Shown: positions 35,915-44,490, numbered from the stretch's first letter. The stretch: 64,000 nucleotides of DNA from Rhizobium sp. CCGE531 (GCF_003627795.1 NZ_CP032686.1:310001-374000); one strand, 5' to 3'. Notes: generated by a model from the sequence alone, not told the origin. Program-made: numbers and translations.

Positions 35915-36769
35915 CTACCTGAACTGGTAGGCTCTGACGTAATCCACAAACATGAAGGATGGATCAGCCGCGGCCATCTTCGTTATGCCTTCGACGATAC
36001 CGAGATCGACGAGCATATACATGGGCTGGCGATGTTCTGGTAAAGCTCTGGTCTTCCAAACGAGCTTTCCATCGAAATACATTCGTATGAAATCGGAATC
36101 GATCTTCACGCCATAAGTGTGCAAATCACTGGGACTTGCGGCAGCGAATGCATCGATGCGGGCATAATCGGAATCGTGGCGCCCATCCCGGTGCCAGACA
36201 TGCGCTGTCGAGGAATAGGCACCCGGCTTATCACCATAATATTCGATGACGTCTATCTCGGCGGTGGCCTTTGAGCGATCTTTGCCGATCAGCCAGAAGG
36301 CCGGCCAGACACCGGGGCCATCGGGCAGTCGTGCCCGCATTTCGAAATAGCCATATTGCTGAGAGAAGCCATCTCCATTTCGATCGACGGAAGCAATCAG
36401 GCCGGAGCGCCATGCACCTTTGCCATCACGCGCCGCGGTAATGCGCAGCATGCCGTCCTGTATTGCAAAGGGGAAGTCGTTACCCGGATCGGAGAAGCGG
36501 GCACCTCCGAAATCACCATTCCACGGAGTATGGGAAATCCAGCGGGTGCCAGGCCCCCTGGCAGAGATACTGAGATCATCGAAAGGATCTTCGAATGTCA
36601 GCGTCATGCCGCTGACATCGAGCATATCCCCTGTGTCGCCAGCGCGTGCAATGTCGATGTCCACGATCGCAATGAGTGCGGCGGCAATAGACGCGCGAAG
36701 GAACCCGCGACGGTTGTGCAGGCATCGAGCAGGACATGTTTGTGAGAAGCGATCCATGTGCATAAGCAT
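35915..36769 (-). CDS. Secreted GH16 family glycanase (ExoK/ExsH-like)
   Basis: About 284 residues. A twin-arginine signal (NRRGFLRASIAAALIAIVDIDIARAG) predicts Tat export. The GH16 core includes YGYFEMRARLPDGPGVWPAFWLIG and the catalytic motif AEIDVIEYYG, whose two glutamates are nucleophile and acid/base in this family. GH16 enzymes cut beta-1,3 or mixed beta-glucan-like chains; in rhizobia such enzymes (ExoK) trim the exopolysaccharide made by the same locus. The start is uncertain: three ATG codons (36769, 36763, 36757) lie within five codons, and the frame runs on upstream. It is divergent from the polymerase gene and upstream of the NRPS operon on the same strand. Confidence 0.9.
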   Translation of the reverse strand: MLMHMDRFSQTCPARCLHNRRGFLRASIAAALIAIVDIDIARAGDTGDMLDVSGMTLTFEDPFDDLSISARGPGTRWISHTPWNGDFGGARFSDPGNDFPFAIQDGMLRITAARDGKGAWRSGLIASVDRNGDGFSQQYGYFEMRARLPDGPGVWPAFWLIGKDRSKATAEIDVIEYYGDKPGAYSSTAHVWHRDGRHDSDYARIDAFAAASPSDLHTYGVKIDSDFIRMYFDGKLVWKTRALPEHRQPMYMLVDLGIVEGITKMAAADPSFMFVDYVRAYQFR

Positions 36770-36906
36770 GAACGGCACAACCCGCAGGGTATAGAACGTA
36801 TTTCGGCCAGCATGTCCCCCAAAAGGCTTAGACACGGCGGAGATACAGTTGCACGGCTGCGTGGTAGTTTTTGGCAATAAAGAGGAAGAACACTAGGCGG
36901 ACACCT

Positions 36907-38331
36907 ATGAATTTCATGGGACTTATAACATTAATTGTCGGTATTGCGACATTGACTGCACCGGTTCGACTGGCATTCATCATCATGATCCTGTCGACGG
37001 TCTTTGGCGCTGCCGCCGCTTTCAGCGTACCCGGCCTTGGCGGAGCATCTGTGCTGGTGCCAAGCCTCTTTCTACTATTCTTCGCGGTCCGGTTGTTCGC
37101 AGCTTATGGCGAGGCGCATTTCCTCGCTTCCGTGGCACCCTGGCGTCCAGGCTTCTTCCTGCTGATTTTGACGGCATTTGGCATCTTCACCGCGATCTTC
37201 TTCCCGCGACTGTTTCAGGGTGTGGTGCAGACAATGACGGTGGAGCGCTCAATCGGCGCGCGTAGCCTTATCGCGCTGGTGCCGCTGCAATTTTCTTCGA
37301 ACAACATCACCCAATCGGTCTATGCCGCCGGTGGACTCATCTGCTTCATCGCCACTTTCGCCTTCTTTCGTGGCAACGGCGTTCCAAAAATTTTCATCAG
37401 CGGCATTTTGATAGTCGCGGGCGTCAACCTCGGTTTCGCGCTTGCCGATATCATCACGCATTTCACGCATACGGATTTCCTGCTCGATTTCGTGCGAACG
37501 GCCAACTACGCGCTTTTGACCAACGCTGAGAAAGGCGGACTAAAACGCATTTCCGGGACCTTTCCCGAAGCCTCGGCATTCGCCGATTTCACGCTCGTTC
37601 TCTTCGCGATCGTCACAAGCCTATGGCTCAGCGGCATTCGCTCCGGTGTGACCGGTGTCGTCGGGGGTTTGCTTCTTATGGCCCTGATCCTGTCGACATC
37701 GGCAACCGCCCTTGTCGGGCTTGCCATCATCCTGCCGGTCCTCTGCCTGCAGTCATTCCTGGCCGCTCGGCGCGACCCGGGCGCCGGCCGGCCAGTCCTG
37801 ATCGTATCCATTCTTGCCAGCATGCCGCTCGTCATCTTCTTCGTTCTGATCGTCATGCCGGATCTTGCGCATAATCTGCATGATTTTCTTGACGAAATGC
37901 TGTTCTCGAAGGCCGACAGCCAGTCCGGGCGCGAGCGCTTCATGTGGAATGCCATGGCTTATGAGGCGTTCGTGGATACCGGTGGATTTGGCGCGGGCCT
38001 TGGAAGTGCCCGCGCATCGAGCTTTGGCCTCGTTTTGTTGTCCAATATCGGCGTCTTCGGCACGGTGCTGTTTGCGCTTTTTGTCGGCCGAGTGCTGATG
38101 GCCGATACGCGGCCCGGGCATGCGTCATCACGCGAGGCCGTCGCGGTCGTCCGCGCGGCCAAGGCCGGCTTCATTACCGTCCTCATTTCCGCGGTTATCT
38201 CAGGCACGGTCTACGATCTCGGGTTGATGTTTTACATCCTCGCGGGCAGCGTTTCAGCGCTCACCGCCGGCATGCGCGTGGCCAAGGCTGGATATGACAC
38301 CCGCTTGAGCGCCGCTGGAGGTTTGAGATGA
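36907..38331 (+). CDS. Wzy-like polysaccharide polymerase (O-antigen ligase-like membrane protein)
   Basis: A 474-residue membrane protein with about 11-12 hydrophobic helices and a large loop before the last helices (DLAHNLHDFLDEMLFSKADSQSGRERFMWNAMAYEAFVDTGGFGAGLGSARASSFGLVLLSNIGVFGT). The R-x-x-x-W...G-x-G-x-G layout is typical of the O-antigen polymerase/ligase superfamily. It probably joins repeat units flipped by Wzx on the outer side of the inner membrane. The ATG at 36907 was chosen after AGGCGG; a TTG 12 codons earlier is unlikely. It overlaps the pyruvyl transferase gene by 4 bases. Confidence 0.87.
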   Translation: MNFMGLITLIVGIATLTAPVRLAFIIMILSTVFGAAAAFSVPGLGGASVLVPSLFLLFFAVRLFAAYGEAHFLASVAPWRPGFFLLILTAFGIFTAIFFPRLFQGVVQTMTVERSIGARSLIALVPLQFSSNNITQSVYAAGGLICFIATFAFFRGNGVPKIFISGILIVAGVNLGFALADIITHFTHTDFLLDFVRTANYALLTNAEKGGLKRISGTFPEASAFADFTLVLFAIVTSLWLSGIRSGVTGVVGGLLLMALILSTSATALVGLAIILPVLCLQSFLAARRDPGAGRPVLIVSILASMPLVIFFVLIVMPDLAHNLHDFLDEMLFSKADSQSGRERFMWNAMAYEAFVDTGGFGAGLGSARASSFGLVLLSNIGVFGTVLFALFVGRVLMADTRPGHASSREAVAVVRAAKAGFITVLISAVISGTVYDLGLMFYILAGSVSALTAGMRVAKAGYDTRLSAAGGLR

Positions 38332-39548
38332 AGATCGTCGTCTTCAACGTCAAGTATAGCGAGAATCTCGGCGACGGACTGCTCGCGGAATGCGTCGAAG
38401 CCGCCCTGACGAAAAGCGGCGACGAGATCGAGGTGGAAACGATCGATCTCGCCGGGCGTCGAGCCTATGCCGCAAGCAATGGCGGTCGCAGGCGCCTGGC
38501 GCTCGGATTGCTCCGCCGGTTGCCCTTCTTCGCCCGGCGGCGGCTCGTCCGCCTGGTGCTCGAGCGCAGGCTGAACAGGCTTCGCGGCCTGTGGGACGAC
38601 AAGATTGCCCTCGCGGACGCCGTCATTATCGGCGGCGGCAATTTGTTTCAGGACGACGACCTCAATTTTCCGCTGAAGATCGGTGAGGTGCTCGATTGCG
38701 TCTCGCGCTACGATCGTCCTCTGGCGGTTTACGCCGTCGGTGTCAGCAAGCAGTGGTCGGAGCCCGCCTACGATCTCTTCGCGCGATTGAGACGGACAAG
38801 GCTTGTTCATCTTTCCGTGCGGGACGGCTTTGCGCAGGACAACTGGCAGGAACACTTTCCCGAAGGACCGAGCGCGAAAATCGTGCGGGATCCGGGACTC
38901 TTGGTTCATGCGATGCCGATCGCGGAAAAACCCGCGTCATCCTCCAAGCGCCAGCTGACCGTCGGTCTATGCGTGACCGACCCCGTCATCCTGGACAGGC
39001 ACGGCAAGGATCATGCCTCCCACATCCCATTTTCCAGCATCGGTGCTTACCGGGATCTGATCGGAGTGCTTCTGGAAGATGGCCAGCGCGTCGTTTTATT
39101 TTGCAATGGTGCGAGGGAAGATCACTTATTTGCGGAGCGCATCCGGAATTCGGTCAGCAAGCATCGTGCCGTTGAAGCCGGTACGCTCGATATTGCCAGT
39201 CGCCCGCGGGTTCCGGCTGATCTCATTCAGACAATCCAGTCGATGGATGTGGTCCTGGCCCATAGGCTGCATGCCTGTATCGCGGCCTATGCCCTCAAAA
39301 TCCCGCATGTCGGCCTGAGCTGGGACAGTAAGGTCGAAGGTTTCTTCAATTCTGTCGGTCGCGAGGCCTATTTCATAAAAGATTCGCGATCGCCGGCCGT
39401 GCATGTCGCCCTGCTGCTGAAGGCGGCCGAAAAGGAAGGGATAGAGGCACTCCGGCACCGTGTCACAATTGCAGAAGCCCGAGCCGGAATCTCGAACATG
39501 CGCCGCCACTTGGTCGGAAGCGACGAATGCGCCATATCGGGAATATAA
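38328..39548 (+). CDS. Polysaccharide pyruvyl transferase family protein
   Basis: A 406-residue member of the PS_pyruv_trans family (CsaB/ExoV/WcaK type), which adds ketal pyruvate from phosphoenolpyruvate to a sugar of the repeat unit, giving acidic polysaccharide. Seen: N-terminal KIVVFNVKYSENLGDGLLAECVEAAL with the NLGD motif, ADAVIIGGGNLFQDDDLNFP, and the C-terminal DVVLAHRLHACIAAYALKIPHVGLSWDSKVEGFF, where the R-x-H residues are conserved in the family. It starts at an ATG overlapping the polymerase stop (ATGA), so the pair is translationally coupled and ends the plus-strand polysaccharide block. Confidence 0.9.
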   Translation: MKIVVFNVKYSENLGDGLLAECVEAALTKSGDEIEVETIDLAGRRAYAASNGGRRRLALGLLRRLPFFARRRLVRLVLERRLNRLRGLWDDKIALADAVIIGGGNLFQDDDLNFPLKIGEVLDCVSRYDRPLAVYAVGVSKQWSEPAYDLFARLRRTRLVHLSVRDGFAQDNWQEHFPEGPSAKIVRDPGLLVHAMPIAEKPASSSKRQLTVGLCVTDPVILDRHGKDHASHIPFSSIGAYRDLIGVLLEDGQRVVLFCNGAREDHLFAERIRNSVSKHRAVEAGTLDIASRPRVPADLIQTIQSMDVVLAHRLHACIAAYALKIPHVGLSWDSKVEGFFNSVGREAYFIKDSRSPAVHVALLLKAAEKEGIEALRHRVTIAEARAGISNMRRHLVGSDECAISGI

Positions 39549-39803
39549 CCAGCGCATTGGTAAAATACCGCGTGATTGGAATATATGTAACGCATAGATG
39601 AGTTTAGCGTTATTACCAATACATTAAAGTTGTGCTATTGCGCAGGTGGTTGTGACACATGTTAGAAGAATGACAAATATTGATTTGCATTAAAGACATC
39701 AAAAAATGTTTATGATATAAAATACTTGGAGCTGACGAAATTTATATTTTAAGATGACCATTTTGGCATTCGGGATATGCTTTTCGACCGAGGGGACGAC
39801 GGT
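39549..39803. other. AT-rich intergenic region
   Basis: A 255-base region clearly richer in A/T than the genes around it, between the pyruvyl transferase and the Crp/Fnr gene. It contains long A/T runs (for example near 39690-39760) and no open frame with coding character. It probably holds the regulator's promoter. The composition contrast is seen by eye, not computed. Confidence 0.5.
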
Positions 39804-40475
39804 ATGGCAGGGCAGATTTCGATCGGGAATATCCAGAGCATGGGTGGCATGGCACGGACCTTTGCTGCTGGTAGCATGATCTGCGACTATGAGACCAATG
39901 CGCCGCGTCTTCTCTTCCTCTTGGATGGGTGGGCCGCGTCCAGCAAGATGCTGCCGAACGGCACGCGCTTCGTGACGGAGTTCGTTCTGCGCGGCGATAT
40001 GATTTCGACGTCGTTGACGGCGCATTCGCGCGAGACCGTGCAGGCCATCACCAATGTATCCGTGATGGCCTTCCCGGATTTCACCTCCATTCCCAAGATC
40101 GACGCGCCGGCATTGTTTTATCGAATTGCCATCGCGGAGTTGGTGAGGCGCCAGGCTCGCATGTCTGAGAGCCTCGCCAACATAGGACGGCGTGACGCGC
40201 TGGAGAGGACCGGCTACCTGCTGCTCGAGCTCGGGACGCGGATCGGGACCTCGCAAGACTACCCCAATTCGGAATGCTTCGATTGTCCGTTGACGCAGGC
40301 GGATATCGGGGATGCCGTCGGCTTGTCGACGGTCCACATAAACCGCGTGCTCAGGGACATGCGCGAAGCCGGTCTCTTGTCGTTCCGCAACGGTATTGTT
40401 GCCTTTCTTGACCGTCCGCGTCTCATGGATCTCGTCGATTTCGACGAATCTTATTTCGACACAACTATGGTTTGA
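39804..40475 (+). CDS. Crp/Fnr-family transcriptional regulator
   Basis: A 223-residue regulator. The N-terminal cyclic-nucleotide-binding-like barrel includes FAAGSMICDYETNAPRLLFLLDGWAASSKMLPNGTRFVTEFVLRGDMIS; the cAMP-binding RxS pattern of true Crp is not seen, so the signal is unknown. The C-terminal winged helix-turn-helix LTQADIGDAVGLSTVHINRVLRDMREAGLLSF is characteristic. No N-terminal FNR-type cysteine cluster is present. Start: ATG 39804 has GAGGGG about 8 bases upstream; ATG 39777 would add nine residues. Its position between the polysaccharide/NRPS genes and a LuxR-type gene makes it a candidate regulator of the locus. Confidence 0.9.
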   Translation: MAGQISIGNIQSMGGMARTFAAGSMICDYETNAPRLLFLLDGWAASSKMLPNGTRFVTEFVLRGDMISTSLTAHSRETVQAITNVSVMAFPDFTSIPKIDAPALFYRIAIAELVRRQARMSESLANIGRRDALERTGYLLLELGTRIGTSQDYPNSECFDCPLTQADIGDAVGLSTVHINRVLRDMREAGLLSFRNGIVAFLDRPRLMDLVDFDESYFDTTMV

Positions 40476-40620
40476 AGAATAGAGCGAATCAAATTCTAAA
40501 TAGAATTTGAAAAGAATTATTTTAGTCAATATTTAAATTCATTGTTAACCTATGTTAATGCGCATAAAAACAAAATAAGCGATTACTGCAGTAAGAAAAA
40601 CCTAAAAAAAGGGGGACGTC

Positions 40621-40761
40621 ATGAGAAAGAAAGAAAAGTTTCAATTTAGACAAATATCTTGCTGTCGATATGACAACAATACTGAGTTAGTTACAAGAAA
40701 TACAAGGGCCATTTTAAAAGTTGGGGATGCCGGCCATGAATGGACAAATGCTAACAACTGA
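40621..40761 (+). CDS. Possible 46-residue leader peptide overlapping the LuxR-type gene
   Basis: A short frame starting ATGAGAAAG with a polypurine AAAAAAGGGGG ribosome-like site about 7 bases upstream. It encodes MRKKEKFQFRQISCCRYDNN and continues, basic and rich in Asn/Thr, to a TGA at 40761, overlapping the start of the LuxR-type gene by 26 bases in another frame. Such overlap could couple translation of the two. Composition is AT-rich like the surrounding intergenic DNA, so chance is a real alternative. No family recognised. Confidence 0.35.
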   Translation: MRKKEKFQFRQISCCRYDNNTELVTRNTRAILKVGDAGHEWTNANN

Positions 40762-41503
40762 GAAATTCACCTCGGATGCAGGCGCACGCCTTATTTCGGT
40801 TCGGACATCCGACACCTTACGGCCGTTCATTGCATCCGGCACACCCGGCGTCGATGAATGGGAAGATTACATTCTTCTTATCGATTCCCGGGCCTTGGAT
40901 CGCGAATGTCTCTCGAAGAGCCTAAGCGAGTATGACGATGGCATGCATATTGTCACCGTCGGATCGCTCGACGAATGGCAAATGCGCAATATGCAGGTAC
41001 TGCCGTCCGCAATTCTTATCATGATCGGCGGCCGCAAAGTCTCCGACACCGATATCAGCGCGAAGATCTGCGCCTTGGTGGAGCGATTCCAGACAAGTCC
41101 CGTGATCGTCGGCGCAGATGGCGATGAGCTTGCGCAGCTCCTGCATGCGCTGGAGTGCGGGGCTCGCGGCTATATCCCGACCAGTGTCGGGATCCGGGTT
41201 GCCGCGGAAGCCGTTGCTCTTGCTCGCGCAGGCGGCGTCTTCGTACCGGCAAGCAGCCTTCTCGCCGCCAAGGAGGCGATTGCGCCCGTGGCCAGCCGAA
41301 ATGACTGCCTCGACAGCCTCTTCACGCCGCGTGAAGTCGTGGTCGCGGAAGCGCTGAGGCGAGGAAAAGCGAACAAAATCATCGCCTACGAGATGGATCT
41401 TTGCGAGAGCACCGTCAAAGTTCACATCCGCAATATCATGAAGAAGCTGAATGCGACGAACCGAACTGAAGTCGCCTATAAGATCCGGGAACTCGTCCGC
41501 TAA
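40736..41503 (+). CDS. LuxR/NarL-type response-regulator-like transcription factor
   Basis: About 255 residues. The C-terminal HTH reads LFTPREVVVAEALRRGKANKIIAYEMDLCESTVKVHIRNIMKKLNATNRTEVAYKIREL, a clear LuxR/FixJ/NarL DNA-binding domain. The N-terminal part is receiver-like (YILLIDSRALDRECLSKSLSEYD, ALECGARGYIPTSVG), but the acidic pocket of a phosphorylatable receiver is not clearly present, so it may work without a histidine kinase. Several starts are possible (TTG 40721, ATG 40727, ATG 40736); GGGGA precedes the last by about 8 bases. It is co-oriented with the Crp/Fnr gene. No sensor kinase or autoinducer synthase lies nearby. Confidence 0.87.
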   Translation: MNGQMLTTEKFTSDAGARLISVRTSDTLRPFIASGTPGVDEWEDYILLIDSRALDRECLSKSLSEYDDGMHIVTVGSLDEWQMRNMQVLPSAILIMIGGRKVSDTDISAKICALVERFQTSPVIVGADGDELAQLLHALECGARGYIPTSVGIRVAAEAVALARAGGVFVPASSLLAAKEAIAPVASRNDCLDSLFTPREVVVAEALRRGKANKIIAYEMDLCESTVKVHIRNIMKKLNATNRTEVAYKIRELVR

Positions 41504-41939
41504 CGCAGGTTGCGCACGGTTTTGCGATAACGACGCGCTTTCGCGTCTCCGCTGTGTCGGTCGCCCATCGCGGCGGCAATATTGGATGAACCCGCCTGAT
41601 GTATTTCGCAGCTACCGGTCCCGGTTTCGGGGCAGGGCAAGGATCAGGAATAGCGCTCGGCCGGGCGCATGTACTGGCCAATGGCCGCCGATTGCCGAAG
41701 AGCGATGGCGCCCGTCCGGGCGCTGAAAGGCTATATCGCCAAGCCCCACATATCCGCCAGGCTTAAACGCCCTGCCAGGATTCGAGCGATCCCGCCAGCC
41801 CGCCATGCACTATGGCCGGTTCGTATTTGTCCCGACCGGCCGTTGGCGCGACGGGGCTCGAATATCTCCTGAAGCACTACTGCATAATTCCTTGAATCGG
41901 AATCGAGTTATACCAGAGCTTGATGAGGACGACTCACGC
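41504..41939. other. Intergenic stretch up to the IS91-type element, no gene
   Basis: A 436-base stretch between the LuxR-type gene and the left inverted repeat of the IS91-family element. A small hairpin GACGCG-CTTT-CGCGTC (41532-41547) lies 29 bases after the LuxR stop and may be a weak terminator, although no T-run follows. Open frames here are Arg/Pro-rich and unconvincing; the area may be remnant sequence beside the insertion. Confidence 0.45.
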
Positions 41940-41951
41940 GATTGAACTAAG
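41940..41951 (+). repeat. Left copy of the 12-base inverted repeat
   Basis: GATTGAACTAAG, the perfect inverse of 44365-44376, lies about 95 bases before the recombinase ATG and may mark the left part of the IS91-type element. Confidence 0.6.
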
Positions 41952-42046
41952 CCGCTGATCGCGGCGATTTGAGGCAGGCTTTGACGAGAGCGCCCTGACT
42001 GAGAGGATGGTTGTGTTGCAACCCACCCTTCAGACAGGAGGCCCCG

Positions 42047-42910
42047 ATGGCTGAGATGAGCCCTCTTCGCCGCCGGATGATTGAGGACATGACGGTCCGC
42101 AATTTGTCCCCGGCGACCCAACGATCCTACATCAGTGCAGTCCGGAAGTTCAGCCGCTATTTCGCCCGATCGCCTGATCGGCTCGATCTTGACGATATTC
42201 GTAGCTTCCAGGTTTACCTCGTCTCAACCGGGATATCCTGGGCATCGTTGAACCAGATTGTATGCGCTCTTCGGTTTTTCTATGGGATCACTCTGGGTCA
42301 GGACGATGTCCCCGAGCGGATCCCGTACGCGCGCGAGCCACGGAAACTTCCTGTTATTCTGTCGGCGGACGAAGTGGTGCAATTTCTTGAGGCCGTCTCC
42401 AGTCTGAAGGCGCGCGTGGCGCTGACTACGGCTTATGCTGCTGGCCTCAGGGTCGGTGAGGTCTGCGGACTGAAGGTCGAGGATGTCGACAGCTCCCGCA
42501 TGGTGATGCATGTTCGCCATGGTAAAGGCGCCAAAGCCCGATACGTTATGCTGTCGACAGAACTGCTCGGCATCCTGCGCAGCTATTGGCGTCTATCGCG
42601 CCCCACGGCATTCCTTTTTCCAGGGCGTGATGCCGACAAACCGATCGAACCGACAGTCTTGAATGCCGCTTGCCGATCGGCGGTTGCCGCAACGGGTCTT
42701 TCAAAACGCGTCACCGTTCATACGTTGCGGCATTCCTTTGCCACTCACCTACTGGAGAATGGCACTGACATCCGGATCATCCAGGTCCTGCTCGGCCATG
42801 CCCATCTGTCGAGCACGGCACACTATACGCAGGTTTCCACCGACACGATCCGATCAACAGCCAGCCCACTTGATCTGTTGCAGCTGGAGGTGACGCCGCC
42901 GGGATCGTAA
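42047..42910 (+). CDS. Tyrosine recombinase (phage integrase family) of the IS91-type element
   Basis: A 287-residue recombinase. The N-terminal SAM-like core-binding domain is MTVRNLSPATQRSYISAVRKFSRYFARSPDRLDLDDIRSFQVYLV. The catalytic domain has the first Arg in AAGLRVGEVCGLKVEDVD, the HxLRHSFATHLLENG box (VHTLRHSFATHL) and VLLGHAHLSSTAHYTQVS with the nucleophilic Tyr. All four key residue positions (R, H-x-x-R, H, Y) appear intact. CAGGAGG precedes the ATG. The transposase gene begins 5 bases after its stop. In this element family the recombinase is accessory; its exact role is unsettled. Confidence 0.92.
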   Translation: MAEMSPLRRRMIEDMTVRNLSPATQRSYISAVRKFSRYFARSPDRLDLDDIRSFQVYLVSTGISWASLNQIVCALRFFYGITLGQDDVPERIPYAREPRKLPVILSADEVVQFLEAVSSLKARVALTTAYAAGLRVGEVCGLKVEDVDSSRMVMHVRHGKGAKARYVMLSTELLGILRSYWRLSRPTAFLFPGRDADKPIEPTVLNAACRSAVAATGLSKRVTVHTLRHSFATHLLENGTDIRIIQVLLGHAHLSSTAHYTQVSTDTIRSTASPLDLLQLEVTPPGS

Positions 42911-42915
42911 ATCGG

Positions 42916-44103
42916 TTGCGCCCGACCTTCGAAGTCGCCGACATCTTCCGGCGACATGGGGACTCTTATAGGTGGGAGAACGTCGGTCATCTTGGCCGCG
43001 GCGAACGACGCGTCATGGGCGCGATAGAAGCTTGCCGGACACCCAGGCTCGGGGGTCACGTCGATGCCTGCGACGAGTGCGGCAAGACCCGCATCTCTTA
43101 CAATTCCTGCCGTAACCGCCACTGCCCGAAGTGTCAGGGCGCGGCTCGCAAGGAGTGGGTCGACGCACGCGTCGCCGATCTCTTGCCAGTCCCATACTTC
43201 CATGTGGTCTTCACGCTACCGCGTGGCGTCGCCGAGATCGCCTTCCAGAACAAGGCGGTCGTCTATGCATTGCTGATGCGGATCTCAGCCGAGACGCTGC
43301 AGACCATCGCGGCCAACCCCAAATGGCTGGGCGCCGAGATCGGCGTCACCGCCGTCCTTCACACTTGGGGCCAGGCGATGACCCACCATCCCCATGCCCA
43401 TTGTCTCGTGCCGGGCGGCGGTCTTTCACCAGACAGATCAAGGTGGGTCGCGTGCCGACCGGGCTTCTTTCTACCCGTTCGGGTGTTGTCACGCCTGTTT
43501 CGGCGACTCTTTCTGACCGCCCTCGCTGAAGCTTTCGCCCAAGGTGAGCTGCACTTCGTCAACGAACTCGCTCATCTCAACGACGACAACACATTCACCT
43601 GCCATCTCTCGCGCGCTCGCAGCATCGAATGGGTCGTCTATGCCAAGCCGCCCTTCGGTGGGCCGGACCAGGTGCTTGCCTATCTCGGCCGCTACACCCA
43701 TCGTGTCGCTATCGCAAACAGCCGTATCGTTCATGCCGATGGCGACCACGTCGCCTTCCGATGGAAGGATTATCGTGGCAATGGTCGCGACCGTGACAAG
43801 ATCATGCGCCTTCGTCCCTACGAGTTCATTCGGCGCTTTCTCCTTCATGTAATTCCGGATGGTTTCCACCGCATGCGCCACTTCGGCTTTCTCGCCAATT
43901 GTCATCGGCGGGATCGTATCAGTCTCTGCAGAAGCCTCCTCGGCCAGCCATCACCAACAGGCGGGCAACCCCATTCAGCCAAATCGCAGCAAACGCACTC
44001 CTACGAATGCCCCGACTGCCGGCGCCCCATGCGTAGGACAGGCGTCAACGTTGCACCAGTTGCGCCCCTCCGACCTTCATCCTTCCGGTGCGATACATCA
44101 TGA
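42916..44103 (+). CDS. IS91-family transposase (HUH/rolling-circle type)
   Basis: A 395-residue transposase. The N-terminal zinc-binding region has CDECGKTRISYNSCRNRHCPKCQ. The HUH motif is THHPHAHCLVPGGGLS, with catalytic tyrosine candidates in YLGRYTHRVAIANSRI. The C-terminal part (HSYECPDCRRPMRR) again has paired cysteines. Enzymes of this type nick single-stranded DNA and move the element by rolling circle. Start: a TTG 5 bases after the recombinase stop gives LRPTFEVADIFRRHGDSYRW, the usual N-terminus of the family; no ATG exists upstream in frame. It looks full length, so the element may be active. Confidence 0.92.
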   Translation: MRPTFEVADIFRRHGDSYRWENVGHLGRGERRVMGAIEACRTPRLGGHVDACDECGKTRISYNSCRNRHCPKCQGAARKEWVDARVADLLPVPYFHVVFTLPRGVAEIAFQNKAVVYALLMRISAETLQTIAANPKWLGAEIGVTAVLHTWGQAMTHHPHAHCLVPGGGLSPDRSRWVACRPGFFLPVRVLSRLFRRLFLTALAEAFAQGELHFVNELAHLNDDNTFTCHLSRARSIEWVVYAKPPFGGPDQVLAYLGRYTHRVAIANSRIVHADGDHVAFRWKDYRGNGRDRDKIMRLRPYEFIRRFLLHVIPDGFHRMRHFGFLANCHRRDRISLCRSLLGQPSPTGGQPHSAKSQQTHSYECPDCRRPMRRTGVNVAPVAPLRPSSFRCDTS

Positions 44104-44364
44104 CGCCCGACAATCCGCGCCACGTTATACGACCACAGACCCAGCGCATCTCCAGCGTGCGATATCGCTTGACCTTAGCCAGGTCAAAAGACCGCCGGTA
44201 CCGACCCATTTCGCAAATAGATCCCCGAAACGTACGGCAAACCGCTCCTGAAAGCGTACATTCGACCTATCTTCCCGATGGACCGGCCGTGGCTAAATTG
44301 TTCCCGGTACCGCTCCGGCGGGCGTGCTCTAAAATTCCCCATAGCAGCGTCAAACTACCCGCGC

Positions 44365-44376
44365 CTTAGTTCAATC
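44365..44376 (-). repeat. Right copy of the 12-base inverted repeat
   Basis: CTTAGTTCAATC, the inverse of 41940-41951, lies about 260 bases after the transposase stop. The stretch between (44104-44364) has no gene. Confidence 0.6.
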
Positions 44377-44490
44377 CGGCTTACATGAGGTCGCCCGAAT
44401 TCGCCGGACCGCCTGATGCGCCCTCAAATAACCCTCCAGATTCCATTTTCCGGCAAATCATGATTCAAGATGGCGAAAGGAGATTTCGCC

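Larger units (their letters stand above)
41940..44376 (+). mobile_element. IS91-family insertion element with accessory tyrosine recombinase
   Basis: About 2.44 kb containing a phage-integrase-type recombinase followed immediately by a Y1/HUH IS91-type transposase, a known pairing in this family. The bounds given here are a 12-base inverted repeat seen on both sides: GATTGAACTAAG (41940-41951) and CTTAGTTCAATC (44365-44376). Classical IS91 elements lack terminal inverted repeats, so these bounds are my inference and the true ends might lie a little outside or inside. No target-site duplication is expected for rolling-circle insertion. Confidence 0.75.
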
